Source: Peribacillus saganii (GTDB lineage: Bacteria; Bacillota; Bacilli; Bacillales; DSM-1321). From it: 64,000 nucleotides of DNA. A model generated the notes under the pieces. It did no database searches. It worked only from the letters and a program-made list of their open reading frames with translations, and was not told the DNA's origin. Each line of letters starts with the position of its first letter. Positions within the stretch are counted from its first letter, which is position 1. The stretch is taken from contig NZ_QVTE01000016.1 of NCBI RefSeq assembly GCF_003429095.1, forward strand, positions 1 to 64,000. Direction: 5' to 3'. The position numbers and the translations under genes were made by a program. Below are positions 1-8,759 of this stretch, piece after piece.

Positions 1-3
1 TGA

Positions 4-264
4 TCAAATCGTATAAAAATGGCTCAAATTTAAATTATCAAAAACATTTAAGATCATTTTATATTCAATATTAATATCCTTAGTGAAGAAGGTAATTAAC
101 CCACCTCGCCTAAATTTGCCTTTCTTATGTTGTTCTTCATTTGCCAATGTAAGTCCCTGCTGGCTCGGAGCAATATTGTATCTTGAGGACACCTCTTCTG
201 AAAATTTTAAAGCCGAATTGTTGCTGTAGTTCATTAATATCCGCTGCTAATGAAAACCTTCCAT
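4..264 (-). pseudogene. Broken SRAP (YedK/YoqW-like) gene remnant
   Basis: Remnant of an SOS-response-associated peptidase (SRAP/HMCES family, which crosslinks to abasic sites in single-stranded DNA). Reading leftward from the ATG at 264, one frame gives RFSLAADINELQQQF, the usual SRAP N-terminus. A different frame then gives RYNIAPSQQG and later TKDINIEYKMI, both family signatures. The reading frame must shift at least twice: the ATG frame stops after five codons and the start codon context is damaged. The protein ends soon after the KMI motif, whereas family members run to about 200-230 residues, so the C-terminal half is missing or outside the window. The family match is motif recognition; the pseudogene status follows from the frame breaks. 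Confidence 0.7.
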
Positions 265-599
265 ACTACTACAACCACCTCATATTCCTCATAAAATAAT
301 TCTTATAAACATTTACCTATCTGTTCCGAGTGAAACTCTCACGGCAACTATTGCTTACATAGCTCAATGAAAAAGTGTTTGGAGCGTTGTTAGTAGGTTC
401 AACTGAAAAGCCCTATTGCGTACCAAAGAAATATATATGCGGAGTATTGTCTTGCGAAGAGTTTACTTAGTCTGCAAGTTGGGTAAAAGCCAATGTTAGA
501 ATTCTTTTTTTGCTTTATGATTTATATGAGAACTTACATAGACTCAAATTGTAGTTGCAGTCGTATTTAACATGTTGTCAGAAAGGAAACGGCATATGC
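265..599. other. Intergenic, no gene seen
   Basis: AT-rich stretch between two decayed genes. No open frame with a ribosome-binding site, no strong hairpin followed by T residues and no clear promoter was found. Confidence 0.5.
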
Positions 600-806
600 G
601 GCAAAAAAGTACTTAGAGGAGTATACATATTCTTAGTTTTATGCTCAGTTTATTTACTTATCAGGATTTTCTGGTATAAGAAAGGCTATATTCCCTTTCC
701 TATATTGGATAAGATACATTAGATTGATGCGAAGAAAAAAATGCATACCTATCTCATTGAAGAAGGGTACAAAGAGAGTGAAATTGTTGCTGTCAATGTA
801 GATTAG
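600..806 (+). pseudogene. Possible DUF3139-type membrane protein remnant
   Basis: A single frame encodes a hydrophobic helix (IFLVLCSVYLLIRIF) followed by a charged stretch with YLIEEGYKESEIVAV. The order, a membrane helix then 'L-x-x-x-G-Y-K-E-S-x-I', resembles small Bacillus DUF3139 proteins. There is no good start codon, the frame has an internal TAG and it ends early. The reverse strand has a longer open frame over the same bases but no ribosome-binding site. Family assignment is tentative. Confidence 0.35.
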
Positions 807-941
807 GATTGTAGAACAAGCCTGAAAATTAATAAAAGAAGATTCTTCCAAAATTTCTTTATACGATGCGTAGGCGATAACTAAAGGAGATGTTATCATG
901 GAAAGAGAAAAAAACAGAGTTTAATATTTAGGAGTGATAGC

Positions 942-1154
942 ATGTTCTTCAAGTATGGAGCAAACAGCAAATCAGTGAACACCGCTTATTTCGTAACTTT
1001 TGTATTCTGGGGAGTAGTCCTTTTCATCAATGCTATCTGCGAAACTTATAACAGGGAGTTTATTTCAAATTCATGGGTTATCCTTATTTCGGGACTAGCG
1101 ATTTTCTTTATCACTGAATTTATAACTAACAAAAAAACTCAGGCTAACAAATAG
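942..1154 (+). CDS. Small two-helix membrane protein, hypothetical
   Basis: Seventy-residue protein with two predicted membrane helices, at about residues 15-33 (AYFVTFVFWGVVLFINAIC) and 44-60 (WVILISGLAIFFITEFI), and a short lysine-rich tail. An AGGAG lies 8 bases before the ATG, which supports the start. The stop codon sits inside the hairpin that terminates the convergent gene at 1170-1826, so the two genes are packed tail to tail. I do not recognise the family. It could be a small immunity-like membrane protein for the neighbouring secreted protein, but nothing in the sequence proves this. Confidence 0.5.
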   Translation: MFFKYGANSKSVNTAYFVTFVFWGVVLFINAICETYNREFISNSWVILISGLAIFFITEFITNKKTQANK

Positions 1155-1160
1155 CCTGAG
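1131..1160 (-). terminator. Rho-independent terminator for the secreted-protein gene
   Basis: CTCAGGCTA and TAGCCTGAG form a perfect 9-bp stem with a 5-base loop (1138-1160). On the minus strand it is followed by a run of seven T residues. It lies 9 bases past the stop of the 1170-1826 gene. Confidence 0.85.
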
Positions 1161-1169
1161 ACCCTCTAA

Positions 1170-1826
1170 TTATCTCCTTGCAGAGCAAGACCAGTTATGG
1201 GTTGCGCCTATTCTTATATCTTTCAAAATAACGCCTTTACTATATCTATTGCAGGCATTCAGAACCGCCCAACCCAATGCCGGCACTGCGATAATCAACG
1301 CAGTCGCAAGAGTAGGACTTTTTCCAAACTTTTTTGCAATTGCTACAGCCAATCCCCAACCTGCACCATGTACACCAATTAACTTACCAATATCTTTAAC
1401 TTGTTGATTTGTTAGTTTATAGGTTTTCACACGAATTGAAGCTGCCATAACTACATTTGATTTTGCTTGGTTGGTAGGTATGTTATTGATAGCATTGTAG
1501 TAAGTATGAAGCACACTCATTGTCTGTACAGCATCGAGTTTACCGTTTTTACTTGCTTCGGCATATATATAATAGAATTTCTTGGCTTCACTGCTAAGTT
1601 TATTAATATCTTTTTGCTTGTTCTTAGACAGGTTATCCATATTTAAGTTACTGCGATCCAATTCCTTGACGACATCGAATACTTCCTTCATATTAGCAAC
1701 CTGTTCCTTACTAACTTGTACGGTTGGAGCATTGGTTCTTGTTGAAGCGAATGATGCAGATGGTGAAACACAGCTAAGAAGAGTAACCGCTGAGACGACA
1801 CTGACGATTCCTTTTTTAAGATTCAT
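1170..1826 (-). CDS. Secreted protein with hydrophobic Gly/Ala-rich C-terminal region
   Basis: 218 residues. A signal peptide (MNLKKGIVSVVSAVTLLSC... ending near ASFAS, residues 1-28) directs export. Residues 35-125 are charged and probably helical (VSKEQVANMKEVFDVVKELD). The C-terminal 85 residues are different: hydrophobic, rich in Gly/Ala (GVHGAGWGLAVAIAKKFGKS, then a 17-residue apolar segment) and ending in a basic stretch. Two cysteines, at about residues 191 and 214, could form a disulfide. The ribosome-binding site AAAGGA is well placed and a strong terminator follows. The design, an exported pro-region plus an amphipathic Gly/Ala-rich tail, resembles antimicrobial precursors, but I do not recognise a named family and this is inference. 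Confidence 0.65.
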   Translation of the reverse strand: MNLKKGIVSVVSAVTLLSCVSPSASFASTRTNAPTVQVSKEQVANMKEVFDVVKELDRSNLNMDNLSKNKQKDINKLSSEAKKFYYIYAEASKNGKLDAVQTMSVLHTYYNAINNIPTNQAKSNVVMAASIRVKTYKLTNQQVKDIGKLIGVHGAGWGLAVAIAKKFGKSPTLATALIIAVPALGWAVLNACNRYSKGVILKDIRIGATHNWSCSARR

Positions 1827-2162
1827 ACTACCAATCCTTTCTAGTAATGTATTGAACAGTTTTCATTATAGCTAGATTAGAATTGGTATAATAGCAATAA
1901 CTGACAAAAATGGGAAAAATAATTCAAATCTCTTATTATAAAAATAGGGAAAATAGGAGGAATTCCTCACTCTAACGTGAAACAAGGTAAATAGGAGGGG
2001 ATCAAGACGGAACAAAAAGTTACAGATATATGCAAATAAATATACATGAGGGAAGAGAACAATTTAAGCATATTATCAGAACATGAGGCAGTATAAAAAG
2101 ACTACTGGATTATTATAGAATGATTAAGTTAACAAAGATGGGGGTGTTGTGGTGAACATATA
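1827..2162. other. Intergenic, upstream of the secreted-protein gene
   Basis: Contains the promoter region of the leftward gene and the leader of the decayed DUF4181 gene. GGTGGTG-like bases near 2145-2155 look like the old ribosome-binding site of the pseudogene. No other gene seen. Confidence 0.4.
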
Positions 2163-2501
2163 ATTGTTAGGGTTTTATTGGAAAAAACGGTAAACAAATT
2201 ACTAGGTGTTAAAAAGAACAGCATTTCGGCAACCGCTGGCAGAAATATAGACCGATGGGGAAGAGGCACAGTGTTAGTTGTCTTTTTAGGCACTCTTTCG
2301 TTTGTTATTTCGGAAAATACCAGTGTTATGAAGGGGTAATGGCTACTATACTTTATTCTATTTTTGGGTTTTCAGTCTATCCTGGAATGGAAGTACCTGA
2401 AGAACACAAAACTAAATATTACATTACTTATTTTTCTAATGATAGGCATACTCATTAGTTATAATTCAGAGTATTTTATTCCATTATTAGGACGAAATTA
2501 G
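2163..2501 (+). pseudogene. DUF4181-family membrane protein, interrupted
   Basis: One continuous frame reads LLEKTVNKLLGVKKNSIS, RWGRGTVLVVFLGTLSFVI and, after an in-frame TAA at 2337-2339, LYFILFLGFQSILEWKYLKN and LLIFLMIGILISY, ending at TAG 2499-2501. The order (N-terminal LLEK-x-L-x-K-x-L, DRWGR, membrane helices, then the 'E-W-K-Y' box) fits small Bacillus DUF4181 membrane proteins of unknown function. The internal stop and the lack of an in-frame start near the GGTGGTG site mark it as a pseudogene. Only the family name rests on recall. Confidence 0.55.
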
Positions 2502-2607
2502 TTTGCTGCTTGGACCGCAGCAACGTTCTGTTTCATATTTAATCAGTGTTACTTGTGCTTCACTTTAGTGTAAAATACATATATCTAATTAATCAGGTGG
2601 TGAAAAC

Positions 2608-2763
2608 ATGAACGAATATAAGGTTACAGTTAAGAATGGCAGCATGGTTCTACTTTCAGAGATAATTAAAGCTGAAGATGAAAGAGAAGTCCTTGGAATT
2701 ATCCTGATCAAAAGTGAATTGTTTAATCAATCATTTACTGATATAAGAATCTTAGAAAAATGA
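2608..2763 (+). CDS. Small hypothetical protein, 51 aa
   Basis: A short but well-formed gene: AGGTGG seven bases before ATG, then 51 codons to TGA. The product begins MNEYKVTVKNGSMVLLSEII and continues with an acidic segment (KAEDEREVLGIILIKSE). It looks like a small soluble alpha/beta protein. No membrane helix, cysteines or known motif is seen. It stands alone between a pseudogene and a long non-coding stretch, so the context does not suggest a role. Confidence 0.5.
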   Translation: MNEYKVTVKNGSMVLLSEIIKAEDEREVLGIILIKSELFNQSFTDIRILEK

Positions 2764-3375
2764 TTTACTCAAAGGTTTTACCTTAGGGCCAAATTAGTTA
2801 GCTGTCGCACATTTATAGATAAATATCACGTAATTAGTGAGTATTCTCTTTAAACCCAGGTATTAACCAGGGTTTTACCTTTCATGTCGAGACTTTCATA
2901 CTTCTGAACAGCTTAATTGGGGGATTGTCTACCTGAACATCAGTTTACCGATTCAATTATTCGTAAAATACTTACTTGTTTCAAGTGTACGTAGTCTTTT
3001 AGCCCATATGCAGGCAGCCACTATCTAGTAAATATCCCCTTACCTTCACAACAACTCTTTTTTATCATTATTTAGAAATATGCTTCTCCTTTAAGGTTAG
3101 AACAAATTGAATTTCGTCATGCCAATGAAGTGGTATATATCCATTAATATTATGGTTAATCGATGTTTCGTAAAATGAATTCGGTAACGCAACGGTTCGA
3201 TGTTCTGTCTTTTAAACTTTATTCAACGATAAAATCTTTTATTTGCACATTAGCACCTCATTATATTTATATTTTTCATTTAATTCGGTATTATTTCAGT
3301 GATTTTTCACTTATTATGACAATAATATAATACTATTACACTATTTTTGTTTTTAAAGGTGGAGAATCAAACCGA
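2764..3375. other. Long AT-rich non-coding stretch
   Basis: No credible gene in any frame. An imperfect inverted repeat at 2852-2875 (AAACCC-A-GG ... CC-A-GGGTTT) could be a weak hairpin but has no T-run. The DNA around 3330-3360, just before the EamA pseudogene, may hold its old promoter. Confidence 0.4.
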
Positions 3376-4290
3376 ATAGAAGAAAAGGATTATTTCATGT
3401 TATAACGGGAGCGATGTTTTTGGGGTATTGGTGGCACCGTAGCAAAAAAGCTTTTTGATCAATACGTAATTGATATAAATAAGCTTGTGACGAACAAGAT
3501 TACTGATAGCTGGTTGCTTACTCTTGACCGTTCAATTTTTTGATAAAACCATTCTCAGATACTTGGTGTCTGGAATAATAGAAGGACTGCTGTTCAATTG
3601 ATGATCCTTTGGGTTAATTGGTATGCTAGCGGTTCAATACAAGTATATGGCATCCATTAACTATGGGAATGCTGCTGTGGCAACGCTATTGCAATACTTA
3701 GCGCCTGTCATCATCATTATTTAGTTAGTCATACGCAAACAATCTGTTCTAACACGAAAAGATTTAATAACAGTTTTTCTTGCTTTAGTTAGTTCCTTTT
3801 TCTTATTTACCAATGGTTCCGTCTCTAAAATTATCTGTGCCAACATTTTCGATAACTTGGGGTGTTTTATCTGGAATAGCGTTAGCATTTTAAACGTTAT
3901 ATGCTGTTCCTTTGTTGAAGCAATTCGATTCCTTAGTCATTGTGGACTGGGCTATTATTATTGGAAGTTTTGCCTTAAGTTTCATCCATCCACCTTGGGA
4001 AATGGATTTCAAAAGCTTAACGTTAGAGGCTTATTTATACTTAGTCTTCGTTATCGTATGTGATACCATAATTTCCTTTTGGTTTTATATCAAAAGTTTA
4101 CAAAATCTTTTGCCTAAAGAATCAAGCCTTTTAGGTAGCGTATAGCCACTAGCGGCTGTTGTAACAACGGTTTTTGGCTTAAAGAATCTTTGGGATTCTC
4201 CAATGGATTGGTACAGGTTGTATCATTGGAATGATCTTTGTATTGGCTTTCAATGAAAATCTTCTTCAGAGACTACCCACCTTCAAATAG
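3376..4290 (+). pseudogene. EamA/DMT-family transporter, multiply disrupted
   Basis: Joining frames gives a recognisable 10-helix drug/metabolite transporter of the EamA family. The pieces run from GLFHVITGAMF near 3390, through [20 protein letters not shown] and [13 protein letters not shown], then [27 protein letters not shown] and [20 protein letters not shown], to [12 protein letters not shown], with a final fragment near 4290. At least five breaks interrupt it: a stop after the APVIIII segment, frame shifts near 3430, 3540 and 3890, and a TAG at 4143-4145 just after the LLGSV box. An intact relative is about 300 residues; the remnant spans roughly that length, so it decayed in place rather than by deletion. 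Confidence 0.75.
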
Positions 4291-4484
4291 TGAAAATTCC
4301 CTTTGAGTTAGATAGTAGTTTTATTTATTTGGTACCTAGTTCTTGGAGTTAACAGGGTAAATTGGTTTAAGAATACTTAATTAACAGTTGTTTTAATTCC
4401 TTAAGGGGCTTTACGTTATGATCTTGCTTTAAAAAAGGTCCGTTTTATAAAGCAAGAATTTTTGTATTTAAAAAGGAGTTTTTT

Positions 4485-5252
4485 ATGTTCATATTAGTGG
4501 TTTTCGGAGTTTTATGTGGAATCCTTGCCAGTATACTGGGGGCAGGAAGCTCAATGATGATGACCCCTTTGCTTATATATGTATTTCCATTGGTTACAGG
4601 TGATTATTTTTCTATTCAAACTATTACATCAGCTACACTAGCACTTACCTTTTTTTCAACAGCAACAGCTTCTATGCGGTACCATGCTGCCAAACTAATA
4701 CCGTACCGTTATGCACTTATACTGGCAGTAAGTGGTTCTGCTGGATCGTTTGTATCTGCGGCTTATATCTCGAAGCAAGTGAACCACTTATTCATCCTGA
4801 TCTTATTTGGAGCAATCGCTGTTTTATCCTTGGTTTTTAATTTAGTGCCAATTAAAAAAAAAGGCGAGCAAGGACCTAAAAAAATATTTTTTGTGATGGG
4901 CATTGTTATTATATTTTTTTTAGGCATAACTACAGGAATTATTGGAATTGGAGGTATGGTTCTGTTTATGCCATACATGGTCTATGTATTGTGTTTTTCG
5001 GTTCGGAAGACAATAATCAGCTCAACATTTGCTGGAGCGATGATTGCCCTATTCGGAATTATTGGTAAATCTTTAATAGGGATGATGGATTGGAAAGTTT
5101 CCCTTGTTGTTGCAGTCGGTGGGATGATTGGCGGCTTTTTCGGACCCACCTTTAGCAAATTCTTTTCTGAACGTATCCTAGGTTATGGACTGAATGTGAT
5201 TTTGTTTATGATCATATTTACGGTATTGATAGATATTTACAAAAATATATAA
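4485..5252 (+). CDS. TSUP (TauE/SafE) family membrane exporter
   Basis: 255-residue membrane protein of the TSUP/DUF81 family, which includes sulfite, sulfoacetate and other organic-anion exporters. It shows two repeated halves, each starting with a glycine-rich helix: GVLCGILASILGAGSSMMMTPLL at residues 8-30 and TTGIIGIGGMVLFMP at about 151-165. About eight membrane helices are predicted. The positive loop IKKKGEQGPKK near residue 125 separates the halves. AAAAGGAG lies well placed before the ATG. It is a monocistronic gene with no partner that would name its substrate; the catabolic island starts 600 bases downstream. The family is clear, the substrate unknown. Confidence 0.85.
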   Translation: MFILVVFGVLCGILASILGAGSSMMMTPLLIYVFPLVTGDYFSIQTITSATLALTFFSTATASMRYHAAKLIPYRYALILAVSGSAGSFVSAAYISKQVNHLFILILFGAIAVLSLVFNLVPIKKKGEQGPKKIFFVMGIVIIFFLGITTGIIGIGGMVLFMPYMVYVLCFSVRKTIISSTFAGAMIALFGIIGKSLIGMMDWKVSLVVAVGGMIGGFFGPTFSKFFSERILGYGLNVILFMIIFTVLIDIYKNI

Positions 5253-5300
5253 GTGTTTGTATAAAGTTAGATCAATAGAGGAATATAGTGATCTAATTAA

Positions 5301-5327
5301 ATGCAATGCAATGCAATGCAATGCAAT
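5301..5327. repeat. Tandem pentamer repeat (ATGCA)5
   Basis: Five perfect head-to-tail copies of ATGCA, then AT, downstream of the exporter gene. It is outside any gene. Such short arrays vary by slipped-strand replication. Confidence 0.9.
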
Positions 5328-5865
5328 CGATACAATAATAACAAAAAATTACTTATTTAAAAATTCGGAAAATTTAGTATTTACAAAATATAATAAAAGA
5401 TGATAAGGTTGTTTTATAAATATTATAAGTTTTGATGGTCCTACCATTATGAATAGAATTTTTATTGATTATAAAAAACGTGGTAATAAAAATAAACTTA
5501 TGTTCCTCTAGTTCTCTGAAGTTATTTAATAACACCAGACTAAACACTATCACTTATGCTACCATCGGTGATTTTTACCTCACCAACTTCGCTGTATTTG
5601 ATATTCCTCTTGGTGACTACTTTCCTGCTTATTATAAACAACAATTAAAGAAAAATTTAATATTTGGAGGTCATAGGGAATGACTGAAATTACTAACGGA
5701 ACCCTGTTCAGTAATTAAAGTTTATAGATTTACGTTACCGCTATGATCTACCATTAATGTGGATGGTATGGCGTAACTTTAGATATAATATTAGTTTTTG
5801 GCCGACTAATTTATATGGATTACCTTATTAATTTTTAGCTTAGGCGTGGAAGAGAGGGGCTCAAA
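5328..5865. other. Non-coding region before the catabolic island
   Basis: No gene I can support. An open frame of 72 codons (5465-5683) lacks a ribosome-binding site and resembles no family I know. Just upstream, TTAGATCA (5267-5274) and TGATCTAA (5289-5296) form an 8-bp inverted repeat with a 14-base loop, possibly a weak transcription end for the exporter gene. GAGAGGGG near 5850 is the ribosome-binding site of the next gene. Confidence 0.4.
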
Positions 5866-7080
5866 ATGAATTTACTGGAGAAAAAATTCTTAAAACTTGG
5901 TGCAGAGAATGCACCTGGGCAGGAAGTACGTCAGAACACGAATGAAATTAGAATTCGCGGTGAAAAAATTTCTGGTACGCCGGTTGACTTTTCGCACGGT
6001 GATGTTGACGCATTTGAGCCAATTCCCGGATCTTTAGATGTTTTCATCGAAGGTGTTCATCTCGGCGGCAAGCAGGCCTATACCGAGTATCGCGGTAGTA
6101 AAATCATCAGGGAAGATGTAGCCCGAAAACTTGAAAATTTCACAGGCACAACGATTGATGCAGAACAGAATCTTATCATCACTCCGGGAACACAAGGGGC
6201 GCTTTTCCTGGCAATGGGTTCCACCATTGTTAGAGGAGACAAGGTTGCTATTGTAGTACCGGACTATTTTGCAAACCATAAACTGGTTGAATACTTTGAC
6301 GGTGAAGTTGTTCCCATCCAGATGGACTATTTCAAAACAACCGCTGGCGCAGGTCTGGACTTAACTCAGCTGGAAGACGCCTTTAAAGCGGGTGTTAAAC
6401 TCTTTTTATTCTCAAACCCGAATAATCCTACCGGTGTTATCTATTCATCGGTTGAAATTAAAGGGATTGCGAAACTTGCACAGCAATATGGAGTAACAGT
6501 CATTGCCGATGAACTGTACTCCCGTCAGATCTTCGATGGACGGACCTATACACATCTATGCGCACAGAATTTTTTAGATCCTGAAAATGTAATTACGATC
6601 ATGGGACCATCGAAAACAGAGTCACTCAGCGGTTACCGGCTTGGCGTTGCATTCGGCTCCGCCAAAATTATTGATCGTATGGAAAAACTGCAGGCTATTG
6701 TGTCCCTCCGTGCAGGAGGCTATAGCCAAGCTGTCATGAAATCTTGGTTTGCCGAGCCGGAAGGATGGATGACCAAACGCATTGCACAGCACCAAGCAAT
6801 TCGCAATGATTTGATTGCAAAACTGAAAGATGCTGATGGATTTAAAGTGAGAGCGACAGAGGCAGGAAGCTATCTCTTCCCGAGAATCCAAGGATTAGAT
6901 GTTTCAATATTAGAATTCACGAAGATACTTCGCCTACAAGCTGATGTGATAGTAACTCCAGGTACAGAATTTGGTCCACAGTTCACCGATAGCTTCCGCA
7001 TCAACTTTTCACAAGATCACAAAGCGGCAGTTGCTGCAATTGACCGTGTCATTAAAGTAGTGGAGCTGTATCGCAAATGA
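5866..7080 (+). CDS. PLP-dependent class I/II aminotransferase
   Basis: 404 residues, fold type I. Key residues are visible: N-P-N-N-P-T-G at 184-190, D215-E-L-Y218 that contacts the pyridine ring, K250 in the GPSKTESLSGYRLG box that binds PLP, and R258. An SFRINFS box near the C-terminus holds the arginine for the substrate carboxylate. It overlaps the RidA gene by four bases (ATGA), so the two are translationally coupled. RidA proteins hydrolyse reactive enamine/imine by-products of PLP enzymes, so this enzyme probably releases or tolerates 2-iminoacid intermediates. Base composition here is slightly richer in G and C than in the surrounding island. The exact amino donor is unknown. Confidence 0.85.
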   Translation: MNLLEKKFLKLGAENAPGQEVRQNTNEIRIRGEKISGTPVDFSHGDVDAFEPIPGSLDVFIEGVHLGGKQAYTEYRGSKIIREDVARKLENFTGTTIDAEQNLIITPGTQGALFLAMGSTIVRGDKVAIVVPDYFANHKLVEYFDGEVVPIQMDYFKTTAGAGLDLTQLEDAFKAGVKLFLFSNPNNPTGVIYSSVEIKGIAKLAQQYGVTVIADELYSRQIFDGRTYTHLCAQNFLDPENVITIMGPSKTESLSGYRLGVAFGSAKIIDRMEKLQAIVSLRAGGYSQAVMKSWFAEPEGWMTKRIAQHQAIRNDLIAKLKDADGFKVRATEAGSYLFPRIQGLDVSILEFTKILRLQADVIVTPGTEFGPQFTDSFRINFSQDHKAAVAAIDRVIKVVELYRK

Positions 7081-7514
7081 GCAAAAAGAGTAAAAACGAT
7101 AATCCTCTTCCGCAAGGAAAATATATTCCAGCAGTTCGGTTTGAAAACCTTATCTATACAGCTGGGATGACCCCCAGGAATAATGGCGTACTGATTCAAA
7201 GCGGAAAAGTCAGTGCTGAGCAGCCGGTTGATACCTATAAAGCAGCAGTCAGGCAAGCGGTTACCAATGCACTTACTGCGGCTAGGAATACACTATTAGA
7301 ACAAGAACAGCTGGCGCAGATACTTTCGCTCACTGTTTACATTAATGCTGAGGAGGGATTCCAAGCGCATTCCAGTTTAGCAGACTTTGCTTCTGAATAT
7401 CTATACGAAGAATTGGGTAACGCAGGTATCGGGAGCCGGGCAGCGATAGGTGCTGCATCACTGCCAGGCAATGCACCGGTTGAGATTCAATTGATTGCTG
7501 CTGTATCTGTTTGA
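7077..7514 (+). CDS. RidA/YjgF-family enamine/imine deaminase
   Basis: 145 residues. RidA proteins are small trimers that hydrolyse 2-aminoacrylate-type enamines and imines to 2-oxo acids. The family layout is present: early Y-T-A-G-M-T-P, a middle helix with VDTYKAAVRQAVTNALTAAR, and the C-terminal GSRAAIGAASLPGNAPVEI with its conserved arginine, G-A-x-x-L and E. It is longer than classic RidA (about 125-130) and resembles the RutC-like/YjgF-like subgroup with a basic N-terminal extension. Its ATG overlaps the stop of the upstream aminotransferase, which argues for a dedicated partnership. Confidence 0.85.
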   Translation: MSKKSKNDNPLPQGKYIPAVRFENLIYTAGMTPRNNGVLIQSGKVSAEQPVDTYKAAVRQAVTNALTAARNTLLEQEQLAQILSLTVYINAEEGFQAHSSLADFASEYLYEELGNAGIGSRAAIGAASLPGNAPVEIQLIAAVSV

Positions 7515-7556
7515 AAGTAGTAATTTAAAAAACAACCAAGTAGGTGAATTTTTAAT

Positions 7557-8759
7557 ATGGTTTCAAGGTTATCGCTTCGAGCTCAACAAGTGGAGGGTTC
7601 TAAAACTTTAGAGTTAACTATGAAAGCAAGGGAAATGCGTAAGCAGGGAATTGATATTTGTATTTTTGGGTCAGGTGAACCCGATTTTAATACTCCACAG
7701 CACATTTGCAAATCAGCTTATAAAGCGATAGAGCAAGGGGTCACCAAATATACTCCCGCCGGAGGAATTTCGGAGCTGCGTCACGCTATTAGTGACAAGC
7801 TATTGGAAGATAACGGACTTCAATATAAGCCAAATCAAATTATCGTGTCTTCAGGGGCGAAGCATTCTTTATCGAATATTTTCTTTGCGCTGATAAACCC
7901 TGGCGATGAAGTGATTATTCCAATACCAGCCTGGTTGAGTTATTGGGAACAGGTGAAATTAGCCGGTGGGGTTCCAGTATTTATCAAAGGTAAGGAGGAT
8001 GATGATTTTAAAATTTCTCCTTATGAACTAGAGTCTGCAATTACAGCGAAAACAAAATTCCTATTATTAAATTCCCCGGTCAATCCAACTGGTTCTGTTT
8101 ATACCCGAGAGGAGTTAGAAAAGCTCGCCGAGGTTTGCGTGAATCGTGATATTATGGTTGTTTCTGACGAGATCTATGAAAAGTTAGTCTACGATGGAGA
8201 AGAACACGTAAGTATTGCCAGCCTTGGTCAGGAAATCTTTGATCGGACGATTGTCGTTAATGGGTTCTCCAAGGCCTATGCGATGACAGGCTGGCGTATG
8301 GGTTATGCTGCAGCTCCTTTAGAAATTGCTAAAGCGATGGATGATATACAGAGCCAAATGACAAGTAATCCTACATCTTTTGTTCAAATTGCTTCCATTA
8401 CTGCTTTGAAAGGCAGCCAAGAGCCTGTTAGAGAAATGAGAGAAGAGTACAATAGGCGAAGGATACGGATGGTAGAAATGTTACAAGAAATACCAAGAGT
8501 GGTCTGCTCGATGCCAAAAGGTGCTTTTTATGTATTCCCTAATATCCAAGGATTATTAGGAAAGAAAGCGATGGGAGAAACGATATCCAACGATGAAGTT
8601 TTAAGTAGGATGCTATTAGAACATGCGAATATATTAGTTGTACCGGGAAGCAGCTTTAAAACTGAGAACTTTATTCGTTTATCCTATGCCACTGATATGG
8701 AAACGATTGAAAAAGGCATGACACGATTTCTGGACTTTGTAACAAATCATGTTTCTTAG
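7557..8759 (+). CDS. Aspartate-aminotransferase-like PLP enzyme (copy 1)
   Basis: 400 residues, subgroup I-gamma aspartate aminotransferase type. The PLP lysine is K239 in GFSKAYAMTGWRMGY; D204 and Y207 lie in VVSDEIYEKL. The N-P-T-G loop reads NSPVNPTG. The C-terminal RLSYA box carries the carboxylate-binding arginine. AGGTGA precedes the ATG by about eight bases. A closely similar protein is encoded at 35614-36837, with the same KTREMRKQGI-like start, GAKHS and GFSKAYAMTGWRMGY boxes. The two copies flank the island, so duplication within the locus is likely. The enzyme could pass amino groups to 2-oxoglutarate or oxaloacetate; substrate is not predictable. Confidence 0.85.
   Translation: MVSRLSLRAQQVEGSKTLELTMKAREMRKQGIDICIFGSGEPDFNTPQHICKSAYKAIEQGVTKYTPAGGISELRHAISDKLLEDNGLQYKPNQIIVSSGAKHSLSNIFFALINPGDEVIIPIPAWLSYWEQVKLAGGVPVFIKGKEDDDFKISPYELESAITAKTKFLLLNSPVNPTGSVYTREELEKLAEVCVNRDIMVVSDEIYEKLVYDGEEHVSIASLGQEIFDRTIVVNGFSKAYAMTGWRMGYAAAPLEIAKAMDDIQSQMTSNPTSFVQIASITALKGSQEPVREMREEYNRRRIRMVEMLQEIPRVVCSMPKGAFYVFPNIQGLLGKKAMGETISNDEVLSRMLLEHANILVVPGSSFKTENFIRLSYATDMETIEKGMTRFLDFVTNHVS

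Noticed and set aside
654-899. 81-codon minus-strand frame
   Set aside because: It lies opposite a plus-strand remnant with DUF3139-like features and lacks its own translation signals.
5465-5683. 72-codon plus-strand frame before the island
   Set aside because: No ribosome-binding site, no motif, and composition like the surrounding non-coding DNA.
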